Of a stretch of DNA of 64,000 nt, positions 23,501 through 31,700 are shown in pieces. How positions within the stretch are numbered: the first letter of the stretch is position 1; each line of letters begins with the position of its first letter. Under the pieces are notes generated by a model that was given only the letters and a program-made list of their open reading frames with translations, was not told the DNA's origin and ran no database searches. The position numbers and the translations under genes were made by a program. This DNA comes from Vicugna pacos (taxonomy: Eukaryota; Chordata; Mammalia; Artiodactyla; Camelidae), in the NCBI RefSeq assembly GCF_048564905.1, contig NC_132995.1, forward strand, positions 54,118,639-54,182,638. Reading direction: 5' to 3'.

Positions 23501-24891
23501 TCTCAGAGTGGACGTTTACTTACTTATCGTGCAGGTCCTAGGTAGTGGGGTCTGTCCAGAGGGGCAGTAGTGTACATAGTTAAAGTTACAAGCATCAGCG
23601 AGGACGACCAGAAGAAGCTATTCAAGCAAAAAGAGAAGTGGAGCTCATGCAGGTACTCAGGGGAGAAGTTAGGGTCAGATGTGTCTAGAGCAACACAAAG
23701 GGGATCTTGGTAGAAGGTAAAGAAACTGTGTTGAGGATGCGAGGTATTCCAGACAACTACTTGTGTCCTCCAGAGCCAGACTGTGCCAAATCCTGTGAGG
23801 TTTGGGCACTGCTCACTTGGGATCTTTTTGTTGGTGTATTAGATGTATCCTCTTTTTCTTACGCAGGAGATGAAGAGGCAGACCCCAAAAGCCTCATTTC
23901 TCCTCTAGTTTTCCTAATAGCTTCAAGGAAACTATCACTGGAAACGCCCAGCTTCTTCTAAACAAGGACAGATACTAATGATCCATGTTCTTCTTGACTC
24001 AGAGTCACAGCCATGGCCTGTCTAGGACATGTGATTGCTACATGCCACTGGGGAAGGTGGAGACACGTAGCAGTTCTAGTGAGTGCTGTGGGGTCACTAT
24101 GGGTGACTCAATCTGAGGTCCAGGACATTCTATTCTTGAGCTTGAGAACATGCTGGTTACACCTTCACTGATGGTCGGCAAAACAGTGTTTCAGCCTTGG
24201 GTACCAGGTTTTGAGGACTGATAGGGACTTGCTCTTCAAGTGTCATCTGCTGGTCATTGACAGGTCACAACTTGGGTAATCTGTCAGGTTGCCCAACAAA
24301 GTTCTCTTTTATATGAGACTTCACAGAAAATGATCCCTGCTTTAGAAGCATTCCAATCCTCTTAGAGTTTCCCAGAGAACAATCTCCTGAAGCAGGTCCT
24401 AGGCCAGCCACCTCCCCCAGCAGCCCTTCGATGGCTGCCTGTCTTCTGTGATGTGTTTCAGTTACATAAGCCCAAGAGGCTCAGTGTCCATGCGCTTGTA
24501 AGTAAAAATTCTTCTGAAGCTATAGCTATAGATGGTACACAGGGGCAAAGGGGGTAGGAGGGGGCAGGGAGCAGGAGTACGAGATAGGAGGAATAAAAAG
24601 GGTGGTTGGGAAAGAAAAATAGGGTGAGGATAGGGGTTGGCAAGGTGACTGGGAAGCTCCAGGAGGGCAGGAAGAAGACGGGGAAGTGGTTTATATAAAA
24701 AGGTATTGTCTCACACCAGGTCCACAAGGGTGGCAGGAGACCACCAGACCCCAACGGCTATGAGCTTCCACCCTGGGACCCCAGAACCTCACTTGGATTT
24801 ACTTGCTGGTGGCTTTTGTGTGCAGCCTCCTCCTCAATACTATCGGTGAACTCAGTACGCGCATCTTCCGTGTCGTCCCCTGCAGCTGCAC
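1581..24891 (-). CDS. PDE4DIP: Myomegalin (PDE4DIP), 13 consecutive coding exons, both gene ends outside
   Basis: Myomegalin is a long coiled-coil scaffold of the cis-Golgi and centrosome. It anchors cAMP phosphodiesterase PDE4D and takes part in microtubule nucleation with AKAP9 and EB1. Thirteen minus-strand exons translate to a protein that follows human myomegalin, as I recall it, from its GDDTED-EFTDSIEEEAAH segment to the EEHLGEIRNLRQRLEES segment. Exon lengths in order are 89, 233, 436, 193, 117, 529, 236, 52, 224, 153, 186, 252 and 132 nt, together 944 codons. Every boundary is AG/GT and each phase fits the next. No stop or frameshift is seen, so the locus looks intact. The 52 and 224 nt exons encode the gene's single Olduvai-like unit. 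Exons for the N-terminal half (CM1 part) are not found to the right, so the transcript may start at an internal promoter or have a very long first intron. Confidence 0.94.
1713..2997. other. PDE4DIP intron L-M
   Basis: Intron of about 1.3 kb. It holds a run of G at 2616-2626 and a short imperfect repeat of GGGTACGTGTA near 1945-1980. No other exon or recognisable repeat was seen. Confidence 0.6.
2998..3249 (-). CDS. PDE4DIP: PDE4DIP exon L
   Basis: This exon is 252 nt. After two bases completing serine it reads VNTLHLACPATLQSNHLEAS, RAGPHSPPRGTVDPSRIPEP, GYLGSSGQWDMMRPQKG and DLSSGSSMYQLNSKPTG. Flanks are CTGCCCAG and GTAAAG. The first dozen residues diverge from the human form I recall (ASTVPPASTATLLSNDLEA), and the rest is strongly conserved. 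Confidence 0.95.
4231..4388 (+). mobile_element. MER5A-like hAT-Charlie DNA transposon remnant
   Basis: The order of landmarks is that of MER5A: TTTCTCAAACTTGGCT, then GGAATCACCTGAGA, then a GCCTGGACCTCCAGAGATT region and AGCTGATTCCAATAGGCAG near the end. It is diverged and non-coding. Confidence 0.6.
5285..5415 (+). repeat. MIR SINE
   Basis: The MIR core is readable as GAAGACCTGGGGTAGAGCCC, then CCACTTACTAGTGACCTTGA, followed by a GAGCCTTAGTTCCCTGCTCTG region. This is the usual tRNA-derived MIR layout in forward orientation. Confidence 0.7.
6568..6753 (-). CDS. PDE4DIP: PDE4DIP exon K
   Basis: This exon is 186 nt between GTTTGTAG and GTGAGC. It was found by reading the minus strand for the expected next segment: GLHFQSIPTLVSLPQAPLPS, a Pro/Ser-rich run with PPSFLPFSSAGPPLLGCCE, then TPVVSLAEAQQELQMLQKQ and LGE. 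No start codon opens it, so a simple start-to-stop search misses it. The match to human (GFHFHSIPKLASLPQAPLPS) is close and phases fit both neighbours. Confidence 0.93.
7388..7570 (+). mobile_element. MER5A-like hAT-Charlie DNA transposon remnant
   Basis: Landmarks are ATGCAGATTCTCCGGGTCC, CAGACCTACTCAATCATAAA and CTCTGAGAGCAGGGCTTGG, then CAGGTGATCATTATGCAGCC. These match the MER5A order in forward orientation. Confidence 0.65.
8047..8076 (+). repeat. 10 bp tandem repeat, 3 copies
   Basis: GTACGAGTCT, GTACAAGTCT, GTACGAGTCT stand in tandem with one substitution, inside the PDE4DIP J-K intron. Confidence 0.9.
8774..8926 (-). CDS. PDE4DIP: PDE4DIP exon J
   Basis: This exon is 153 nt and encodes DSIHHSSHSAVLSSKPSATS, then a low-complexity Ser/Pro/Ala region (EPSSNPISLPAPQKPPQE) ending ASQAHPG. 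Flanks are TTTTGTAG and GTATGC. It is probably disordered linker between coiled coils. Confidence 0.94.
9548..9771 (-). CDS. PDE4DIP: PDE4DIP exon I, long exon of the Olduvai unit
   Basis: This exon is 224 nt and starts RLSRELQEKEKVIEVLQAKL, the same RLS-EL opening seen in Olduvai (DUF1220) long exons. It continues SLTPSSSRALSDSHRSPSS, SFLSDELEACSDMDIASEY and YEEKKASPGHS. Flanks are CTCACTAG and CAG/GTAGCC. Myomegalin normally carries a single Olduvai copy, and only one is seen here. Confidence 0.95.
9772..10816. other. PDE4DIP intron H-I
   Basis: Intron of about 1.0 kb. Bases about 9970-10150 have a weak resemblance to an old hAT element (GTGTGGGCCCCAGTACAGC near the start), too diverged to classify. 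A T-rich run is at 10425-10434. Confidence 0.5.
10817..10868 (-). CDS. PDE4DIP: PDE4DIP exon H, 52 nt short exon of the Olduvai unit
   Basis: A 52 nt exon lies between TTTTGCAG and GTAATTC. It encodes KDHKCEKEQAALEPLAL and ends with two bases of an arginine codon, matching human KDHKSEKDQAGLEPLALR. It is too short to stand out as an open frame and was found from its splice sites and phase. Length, phases and GTAA donor equal those of the three 52 nt exons of the NBPF gene, making it the ancestral form of that short exon. Confidence 0.93.
10869..11876. other. PDE4DIP intron G-H
   Basis: Intron of 1.0 kb. The stretch 11490-11610 (ATGGAGAAACAGAGATGCCA, then AAGTCATTTGCCCAAAGCAA) looks like a MIR in reverse orientation. 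The rest is unassigned. Confidence 0.55.
11877..12112 (-). CDS. PDE4DIP: PDE4DIP exon G
   Basis: This exon is 236 nt and reads KYDSLIQDQARELSYLRQK, then FEDLLRSNDIDYYLGQS and FREQLAQGSQLTERLTSKLS. The acceptor is GCATTAG and the donor GTAAGTT. It is the direct counterpart of the 215 nt NBPF exon at 56214-56428, which reads [19 protein letters not shown]. Upstream of this exon, within the preceding intron (12530-13070), lies an old MaLR LTR. Confidence 0.96.
12530..13070 (+). mobile_element. MaLR-type (MLT1-like) solitary LTR, fossil
   Basis: About 540 bp with the layout of an ERVL-MaLR MLT1 LTR. It opens with GCAGGCTGTATTTTGCAAAG, has TTTCAGATGACTGCAGCCCC in the middle, and ends with ACCACTAAGCTTTGGGGTAG and a CAGCATAGATAACCCGGACAG region. 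No internal part or second LTR was seen. It is an old, broken copy, probably from before the placental radiation. Confidence 0.65.
13130..13360 (-). repeat. MIR SINE (reverse orientation)
   Basis: The reverse MIR pattern runs AGGCATTATTACAAGCACTT, CCTTTGAGATAGGTTCTC, AAACAGGCTCAGAAAGACTA and GGACTCAAACCCAGGGAGTC. It lies just downstream of the MaLR LTR. Confidence 0.7.
13565..14093 (-). CDS. PDE4DIP: PDE4DIP exon F (longest, 529 nt)
   Basis: The 175-codon exon opens with CEEHDSLGETVLMEGLCSEQ. It has a coiled coil around VLRKDIKDLKAQLQNANKV and a Ser-rich stretch (SRVRSLSVTSDYSSSLE). It then has an acidic turn DEDEGWLSDGTGAFY and ends LAEELRSASWPG. Flanks are TTCTCAG and GTAAGG. The NBPF exon at 55423-55552 keeps only its two ends (CEE at the start, LAE near the close), so it looks like a shortened version with about 400 nt missing from the middle. 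Confidence 0.95.
14094..14763. other. PDE4DIP intron E-F
   Basis: Intron of 670 bp holding the ATT microsatellite listed next. Nothing else was recognised. Confidence 0.6.
14488..14535 (+). repeat. (ATT)n microsatellite
   Basis: An uninterrupted run of about sixteen ATT triplets in the short intron between PDE4DIP exons E and F. Perfect repeats of this length are usually length-variable. Confidence 0.97.
14764..14880 (-). CDS. PDE4DIP: PDE4DIP exon E (no counterpart in the NBPF gene)
   Basis: This exon is 117 nt and reads ETLVKQDSKQVQVDLQ, DLGYETCGRSENEAEREE and STSP, entering and leaving in phase 1. Flanks are AAGCAG and GTACGA. Because both phases are equal, skipping it keeps the frame. 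That fits its absence from the NBPF gene, where the homologue of exon D is followed directly by the homologue of exon F. Confidence 0.93.
15238..15436 (+). mobile_element. hAT-type non-autonomous DNA transposon remnant
   Basis: It begins GATCTGTACTGTCCGGTAAG, followed by GCTAGCCACATGTGACC, and continues with an AT-rich centre, AGTAGCTACATTTCACGTGC and AGATATAGAACATCTCTGTC. This is the mammalian element family marked by TAGCCACATGTGGCT near TGTCCAATA ends. I do not fix the subfamily name. Similar copies lie at 25.7 and 43.3 kb. Confidence 0.6.
15790..15982 (-). CDS. PDE4DIP: PDE4DIP exon D (counterpart of NBPF coding exon 1)
   Basis: This exon is 193 nt, beginning LGNQPQARDPGPQSE and ending ATVFAQANQLEKYRVMF plus one base. 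Flanks are TTCACAG and GTAAGTC. Its second half (RQRFQDLQEKLLISEATVF) aligns with [19 protein letters not shown] in the first coding exon of the plus-strand NBPF gene at 53657-53834, including the shared ANQL-KY end and the same exit phase. Confidence 0.95.
15983..16837. other. PDE4DIP intron C-D
   Basis: Intron of 855 bp. The stretches 16130-16230 and 16500-16620 resemble L2 3' ends (a 'gcacatgaagggcagagac' type motif and 'atttattcaaag'). No exon was seen. Confidence 0.5.
16838..17273 (-). CDS. PDE4DIP: PDE4DIP exon C
   Basis: This exon is 436 nt. After one base finishing the arginine codon it reads NTMLSLCLENAELKEQMGEA. It continues through an acidic EVEEDKEKGEVMVE block and a coiled coil around FRKLQGKLKNAHSIISLLKE to a Ser/Pro-rich end with PRPRSLDLGAALTVDALQ. 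Flanks are TCCTGCAG and GTAAGTG. It is the second longest exon of the gene in this window. Confidence 0.95.
17780..17900 (+). repeat. L2 LINE 3' end
   Basis: Landmarks are CTCCATGAGAGCAAGGTTTC, TGTTCACCCTGTATCCCCAG and CAGTGCCTGCTACATAAAAC, the classic L2 3' terminal order. Confidence 0.65.
18022..18145 (+). repeat. MIR SINE, 3' part
   Basis: It reads CTCTTTGAGCCTCAGTCTCC, then an AATTAGGATTATAACACTTACC region and GGATGCTTAAATGAAATTAC, the right half of a MIR. A MER5A-like stretch follows directly. Confidence 0.65.
18165..18312 (+). mobile_element. MER5A-like DNA transposon remnant
   Basis: Landmarks are CATCAGAATCCTAGGAGGTG, then TGAATCTACATTTTAC, then a CAAAATTGAGAACTGCC end. These match a diverged MER5A copy. 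Confidence 0.5.
19003..19160 (+). repeat. MIR SINE
   Basis: GAGAGCCAGGGGTCTAGCCA, AACTGAATAAGTTGCTAGAA and CAATGAAAAAGGACATTTTG follow MIR order in forward orientation. Confidence 0.5.
19888..20120 (-). CDS. PDE4DIP: PDE4DIP exon B
   Basis: This exon is 233 nt and starts in phase 0 with LIKVALEKSLAAVETQ, directly continuing the HQQ of the previous exon. The second half (EEMLHLRAEIHQHLEEKRKAEG, then ELKELKAQIEEAGF) is a heptad-rich coiled coil. The acceptor is CTTGCAG and the donor is CAG/GTAGGA. The last two bases join the next exon to give arginine. Confidence 0.95.
20121..24802. other. PDE4DIP intron A-B (4.7 kb)
   Basis: This is the largest intron between visible exons. A 15 bp direct repeat (CTAAAATGGGCTCCC-like) lies at 20209-20236. 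Bases 22090-22165 hint at an old MIR or L2 fragment. Purine-rich low complexity lies at 24530-24680 (GGGGCAAAGGGGGTAGGAGG). The open frames seen, including the one at 21454-21687, lack flanking splice sites or a recognisable product. Confidence 0.55.
24803..24891 (-). CDS. PDE4DIP: PDE4DIP exon A (first one visible)
   Basis: This exon is 89 nt: two bases completing a codon, then 29 codons ending in KSHQQ. The acidic stretch GDDTED followed by EFTDSIEEEAAH is diagnostic of myomegalin. The acceptor is TTGTAG and the donor is GTAAAT, with a second GTGAGG donor 11 nt further on. It needs one base from an upstream exon. In human the preceding residues end NRLETLAAIG, and I could not find that exon in the window. 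Confidence 0.9.
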
Positions 24892-25727
24892 CTACAAGTA
24901 AGTCCAGAAGAGAAAGGTGACTCCCTTTGTAGGTGCCTTCCAGACAGCAGCTAAAATTACACTCGTTTTTGCCATTCGCCTCTGATGTCTTCCTTTCCCC
25001 ATATGCATGGCCCCTAGCCAGCAGGCTCACAAGGAAGGCAGGACCAACGTGCCAGATCTGTACAAAAGACTCTCACTGATGCTTTCTTACTAACACTCAA
25101 GCTTACAGCTCAAAACGGAAGCTGCCTTTGACTGCACAGACCTGTACCTGAAGAGCCAGCTGTCAGAGAGAGTGGTTACCCCCTCACTTATTTCCAGAAA
25201 GCTTGAACTATTCCCCCTCCTGCCACTAACTGGCCATGTAACCACCTTCCCGCCTGTGACATGGGCCCAACCTGCTTGACTTTTTTCCCATCGCTGAGTG
25301 CTGAGAGGGTCCCGGATTTCCTTGGGATTAGGGCAGCCCTGCTCTACTCACTTTTCCATTGTGGGGATCAGCTGTGTGTGGGGTGATAACCTCTCTGAGG
25401 AACCCTCCTCTGAGGGCCCTGTGTCCTACTGAAGCTCAGGTCCAGTCAAGACCCAAGGCACAGAATGGTTCAGCTGTTTCCTAATTCCTTCCTCTTACCT
25501 CCCCTCCTCCCCATCTCCCCCAAACTCTTCTCCAGTGCCAAGATCTTTTGCCTGATGATTTGTTGCACTGTTTTGTCCAAATGGAATTTAATCCATTTTT
25601 TTCATTCCCCGAAGATGAAGTTACTTGAGGCACAAACATACATGCTTGCACTAAGGGACAAGCAGTTGCAGTTCATGGTCTGGATAAAGGTCTACGTTGA
25701 CCAAAAGAATCTTCTGCAGCTTGAGGC

Positions 25728-25865
25728 CTATGCTGTTCAATTCAGTAGACACTAGTCACATGTGGCTATTGAGCCTGAAGAACTGACTTTAATATAATTT
25801 AAATTAATTTTAATTTAAGTAGCCATACATGGCTGGTGGCTACCATGTTGGACAGCACAGATCTA
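25728..25865 (+). mobile_element. hAT-type non-autonomous DNA transposon remnant
   Basis: It starts ATGCTGTTCAATTCAGTAGA, then CACTAGTCACATGTGGCTAT, an AT-rich middle, and ends ACCATGTTGGACAGCACAGA. The two TAGCCACATG-type ends are in inverted orientation. It belongs to the same family as the copy at 15.2 kb. Confidence 0.65.
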
Positions 25866-26099
25866 GGGTATTTCTTCTTCTCCACATCTGTTAAAATAAG
25901 ACTATTCATCAAATTTTAGATTAATACTAGTGGCCCACATTATTGATTTCTTCTGAAAGTGTAGGAATTTGTAATTGTTAATTCCTTTGGACACCAAAGA
26001 AAATCTACTGTGACACTCCCTGAGCCTTATAGAACTTACCCAAATTAGAGATTAGAGAAACAGTTCCGACCCTGGCCTTGGGAACCAACCTGTTAAAAC

Positions 26100-26225
26100 T
26101 CTTCTTCTGACCACTGGGTTAACTGGGCCTCAAAGAGATTAGGTGGCTTGACCAAGGTTACAATGGCTAGTCCCGGACAGGAGCTGAGCCAAGATGTCAA
26201 GTCTCTGGACTGTCAGACAGAGGCA
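26100..26225 (-). repeat. MIR SINE (reverse orientation)
   Basis: GGCCTCAAAGAGATTAGGTG, GCTTGACCAAGGTTACAATG and CAGGAGCTGAGCCAAGATGT follow reverse MIR order. Confidence 0.6.
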
Positions 26226-27626
26226 ACTCACTGAAGTACTAAAAGGGAATAAGCATTGTCCTCACAGCTTAATCTTATGACTCATTCCCTGGTCTTCATT
26301 ATGAATGGTGGGTTCACTTTGGATCAAGGCAGTACCCTGTTCAATACAGCTGTACTCACAAGGAGGCACCTTTACCACTAAGCATCTTTAAAGATCATGG
26401 CCAACTGTGTACAATAGGGATTTCCAATACTTACTTTTTCAAGCCCCAGAACCATCTCATTCAGGATACTGGTTGTGTAGAGGTGAATGAACACACTACC
26501 TAAGCTTTGCCTGTTCAGAAACTCACTGAACCTAGGATGCTGATTCATTTGAGGACATCTATAGTATATTATGCTTACTTTGGAAAAATCTTTCCCTGTG
26601 CAAAAATAGAGATCAGAGCCTTTTTTTTTTTTTTAGCAAAGAAATGAATTGTCCCACTCAGTGATTGAAAAAAATATACTTTTCACATTGTTTCCCTTCT
26701 GGGTGTAGGACTAGAGAAGGATCCTTGGCTGAAGAAAGTTCAGCTCTATGAGGTCAGGATCCTCATCCCTGTAGCGCTGGGCCCACAGCCAAGGTGATTC
26801 GGGTGCTACGTTCCAGAAGTAAGGTAAGTGGGGGTGAGGAGGGTGATTGTCACTGGCCTTGAGTGCTTGTAACACTTTTGGCCCTTCACTTACCTTTGTC
26901 GACCTTTCTGATGCCACGTCTGCATTTCTAGATAGTCTTTTCTTTAATTCACTCTGGGGTGGGATACCATGATTTTGACTTCATTCGGAGTTAAAAGGAG
27001 ACAAAGCAAAAAAGGCCAATTCCATCTTGACACCCTACTACATGGGGGTTTTGTTTTCCTTACTCATTTTTTAGCTAGCTTGTGGTCTGCTGTACTTCCT
27101 TCGGGGCAGCTTGAAGGGTTGCTCAGCCTTTACCAATTTGAATTAGAATGCTGAAAGCTTTTGTGTGTGTTTCCCTGAGGTTTGTAAAGTTAAAAAATTT
27201 ATAGAAAAAAAGTTATCCTACACAAGGTCCTATCTAAGTTTACATTAGACATCCCTCTTTCTGTTGTCATTTCTGGTTTTTCATAAGCGACAACAGAAAA
27301 TTGCTCTTTGTGGGCAATACCCTTGTCTAAGCTTTTACAAAGCAACAAAACACTATGTTCAGAACTAAATTGGAGTAGTACTTTAAATTTCTAACTTGAC
27401 GTTACTATATACTCACTAATTTACTGCTTATTTATGATAAATATGAAACAACATGCCTGCCACCTTTAGAATTTCTGAAAGCTAAGAATCTCTTCCCTCA
27501 ATTTTAACTTGCTTTTCCAGGTTTTATCTCCAAGGTTGTTTTACATGTTTGACTGAAAATTTTATTAAAAATTTTAATATTTTTTAATACTTCTCAAGTT
27601 GTGGTTCTTTCAAGTTTCTTGGCTCT

Positions 27627-27667
27627 GAGACACACATAATGAGACACACATAATGAGACACACATAA
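27627..27667 (+). repeat. 14 bp tandem repeat, about 3 copies
   Basis: The unit GAGACACACATAAT occurs three times without change (the last lacks its final T). Perfect identity suggests recent expansion. Confidence 0.95.
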
Positions 27668-27857
27668 CCTCCCTTTCCTAGATTTAGAAAATTATCTTCT
27701 ACCAGCTATCTGACTCTAGAAAGTATACATAAATAAACTTCTCAAATACACTACTATAAAATCTTTGGGTGAAATTTTAAGTATTATACAAATATAAGGT
27801 CTTCTTTTATCATTAAGGCAAAAATTCACACTTTTGTGCTTTTTAAGTTGAGGATGG

Positions 27858-28112
27858 CATAATTACTGAGAACACAGACTCCGGAGCCAGATTGCCTAGG
27901 TTAGATTTCTGCATTTGTCATTAGTTATGTGACTTCAGACAAATCACAATCTTCCTGTAACTCAGTCCCCTCACCTATTAATTAGGGTTAATAGTAATAT
28001 CCACTGTGTACACTTGTCAACTTTAAAAAGTTTCCTGCTTTTGAAGTGCTTAGAACAGTGCTCGGCATACACTGTGTACTCCATAAATGTTGCCTTATTA
28101 TTATTGTTGTTT
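27858..28112 (+). repeat. MIR SINE, nearly full length
   Basis: A clear MIR: GAACACAGACTCCGGAGCCA, TTAGTTATGTGACTTCAGAC, AACTCAGTCCCCTCACCTAT, AAGTGCTTAGAACAGTGCTC, then CATAAATGTTGCCTTATTAT. It is the best-preserved MIR in the window. Confidence 0.85.
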
Positions 28113-28677
28113 TACATTACTGTTGGTAAACTGGTCTCTGGGCTGAAGAGTTGAGGGTTGGAAATGGAGACCAGAGAACCTAAATGCAGTCAGCAGAAGG
28201 ATCTCTCACATTATCAATGGATGATCCTGACTGAGTCTACCTGCGCTTCTTCACTGCTGAGTATCTGTTCCCCCACAGGAGGTGTGAAGTAACATTCCTA
28301 GGTTCTCCCTCCTTCACAGGACCGCTGAGAGACCACAGAGCGGTCAGTAAAGTAAGATGCACTCTTTTGAGTAGGTGCTTTACAAATAGGATTCATCATC
28401 ATGAAACAACTGCCTTAAAAACCATCGTGCATGAATAAGCCTTGAGGGAAAGTCACGAAGTGTTATTTTGATTCCTCAGTGATGAGTCCAAACTGGGCTG
28501 CAACAATGCCATTGTCTCCAGATTCTACTCTCTAGTCATTATAATTTCCTTTTTAAGCCATTTATATGCAACCGACAGAAAAAGACTAAGATTTTCCCAT
28601 AAGTTACTCAGAACGTGGGAGTCATATTTGAGTAATTTCTGAAAGGGGATTCAAAGCGCTAAACTTTACAGCACAAA

Positions 28678-28795
28678 CAAGTTTGCAGCGCCAAGGGCCC
28701 GGCCGTTTTCCCCTCAGCGCCAGGCTCTTGTGTGGCGGCCCCCTGGGCCCGTCTCACTGCCACTCCTAGGCACTCTGCCACGCGCTCTTCACCAA
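28678..28795. promoter_or_regulatory. Short GC-rich patch in AT-rich surroundings
   Basis: About 115 bp with several CpGs (GCAGCGCCAAGGGCCCGGCC, then CTTGTGTGGCGGCCCCCTGG) inside an otherwise AT-rich 10 kb region upstream of PDE4DIP exon A. It could be a small regulatory element or alternative promoter, but nothing in the sequence proves it. Confidence 0.25.
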
Positions 28796-31700
28796 ACTCT
28801 CACGTGTTCAGTCATGAGCCAACTACTGCTGATAAAATATGATGATGCTACCTGACAGAATGAAAGGAAACATGTCTGCCATCAAACTGCAATTCTACCT
28901 GCATCTATTCTCCTCTGGACCATAGGAAAATTTTAAGATTTCATAGTCTTCCATAAGCTTCTGCCGAGAAATAAAATTCTATAGCTAGACAGATTCTGAT
29001 CCTGGAACAGAAGTAGCTAGAAAACTGCTGTCTGCGGTCGAGCCCCATTATGGTGGTATCTCTGTGTCTTTAAATTGCAACATCTCTTAGGTACCCTTCC
29101 AGCCTGTTCTTAATTCAGAAAGCAGCTATTTTCAGTGATTTAAAATTCTGTAATGTCAATGAATTCTCCCTGCTTATGATCTCTTTTTCCCTCAGAGAAG
29201 ACAAGAAGAGGACTTTCCGGGAACATTTACAGGGACGGCACCACCGATCATCGCAACTGGCTCCTCACATTTCCATCCCACTCTCTACTACTTCCTTCAG
29301 CAAGGAGAGCAGAAAAGGTTTTTAAGGTAAAACAGTCCATTTCACATTTCTGGGGGAAAAATAATGCTGTTTCTTTAGTCTCACTTCCTTGAGAGCACAA
29401 AAATTCAGGTTTCTTCCTCTTCCTTCCTTCACATAAATACAAAGGCACTTGCTCATTCCAGAGCCTTCCTTTGACTTGGAATTTTAGTACAGTAATCAAT
29501 AGACTGATTCTCCTATAAGGAAAAAAAAAGGTACGAGCTTTCTCTTCTTTTCACATAGATCTTTTAAGAGTGAAACCAAATAGTTACTGTTTGGCCTTTG
29601 ATAATTTTATTGGATCAGTAACAATTTTTTGTGTGTCTCAACTAAAGTAGCTGAAATTCTAACGCTTATGTATAAAAAAGCACACGCTCCATTTCAGCAC
29701 AGATGTTAACACAGTTTAACACAGCACAGTGCCATGAAGAGATGAACTTCCAGAGGGAAATGTACAGCTTGTTTTGGTGGGAAATAGTCCTGGAAATAAT
29801 CTAGCGCCAAGTTACTGGGTCATTTAACATGTCATTTCCTTCTTCATTTAAATTGTTATGAATCACTTTAATTTTTCCCAACAGCCCTAGGATCAAAGGT
29901 TTACGTGGAATAAAAGTAAACCTGCTTTTATTATCCAACTGATAATACTTATTGGAAACAGACAGAAATTCATGATTTATAAAACATATTTGTATATATA
30001 CACATGCCTCTAAAGTTTACAGACTGAGAGAGAGATTGGTATTTCATAGCAACGATTTTGGTAACTGCAAAAAGAAGCATTGCATACTCAAGTTATATAC
30101 TAAAAGCAAACCTACATGCATTTGCTAGACAATTATGAGTTCTCAAAGGGAACAAGGAAGTCGATTTGGTTCATGTACTTAATTAACACCCTACTCTTCA
30201 TTAGATCAAGCATTTTCTGGTATTGCTAAACTTTCCATTTTATCCAGAAAAAAGCTGTATGATACTTTTATGTCTGGAATCTGACTTTAAACTACAAAAA
30301 GGGAATGTAGTGCAAAAGGAATTAATATGCTGCTTTATGCATTTGATTATTCTTATTTGAAATCTGATAAAATTAGTATTGTCAGCTCTACAGTTTTATG
30401 TTTCCCTTCCACTTCCCATCCTTTGTTGAAAGCAAATTACAAATGCTAATTTTTTATTTGGGAACTTCATCCTGCCTCATGTGATTATACAGAAGTTGAG
30501 GACTTACCTTCTGTCAATATTCAAACTACTTAAAAGCTACATGATTTTTTTAAATCATAATACAAAGGTTTTAAGTTATTGCTCCAAATGTCTAGTGAGA
30601 GGGTAGCATCCAAAACGCAGTAAGACGGAGAACTATTACCCCACAGAAATCACTCTGACGTAATTTCCCATTGACTCATTCTTTCTGTTTTTCACTGGGT
30701 TGCCTTATATAAGCTCCATATTCCTAGCTATTCTTTCTATAATACACATGGTCCTGTACTACCAAAGGGAGAAAAGCAATCTGAGTTTTACCCCAAGAGA
30801 AACAAGGTAAAATACTCTATATGCTTACAGCCACAGGGTGTTAGTATCTGAAAAAGACAGCTAATTTCATCTATTGTACCTCAAGTACCATTTCTACAAG
30901 GCAGATGGAAAATGGACTTTAGAAGCATGTAGGTGACTAATATTTCCTCCCCACGCCCTAGGAAGTTTGTCGCACTTCCCTGCCGGGCACTGGCTGCCGA
31001 GCTGAAGAATCACCAGTGAGGCCCTAGCTGATGAGGCAACTTGAGTTTTCCAGGGATGTGAAGATTCTGTGCCTTTTTCAAATAAAAAGACCAAGAATCC
31101 AGAAAACAATGACTATCCTAACAACAGGAACTAGAGTTTTCTAATACCGGCTCAAGGAAAGCAAAAGTATGGAAGTATTGTTCCTTCTAGGGCTTGCAGT
31201 CCAAAGGGAAGACTTTACGTAGGTCAGTTAACCTCTCTTCCTCGGGGAAAGGCGAAGTTTTGGTGTCATCTGATCTGTCCCTCCTTTCCCTGATCAGAGG
31301 ACTCTAGACCCAACTGCAGACTGAAGCAGACAGAACTGAGATCAATTTTCTCAAACTGTTTTGACGCTATGAGGCAAACTTCTCAACCAGAAACTGAATT
31401 AAAAGCATAAGTAAGCATAAAAGTGATAAGCCTTTTATATGTATCTGCCACTGAGGCCACTTCTGTATAAACTGCACAACAGAATATACTAAGGAACCGC
31501 CTAAGGGAACTTGTGGCTTAGATCTAACATCCTATCCAGGTCAAGACTCTCTTGATCTTTAACAGATCTCTCACCTCACATAATGACAAAAGTAAATCTT
31601 TTAAAAATATGAATGAGGAAGGAGAAGAACCAAAACTATTGCTGCTGTCCACAAATGAATGAAGGGAGGTGGGTGTGGGAGAGGGGCGGGGTGGTGGGTA

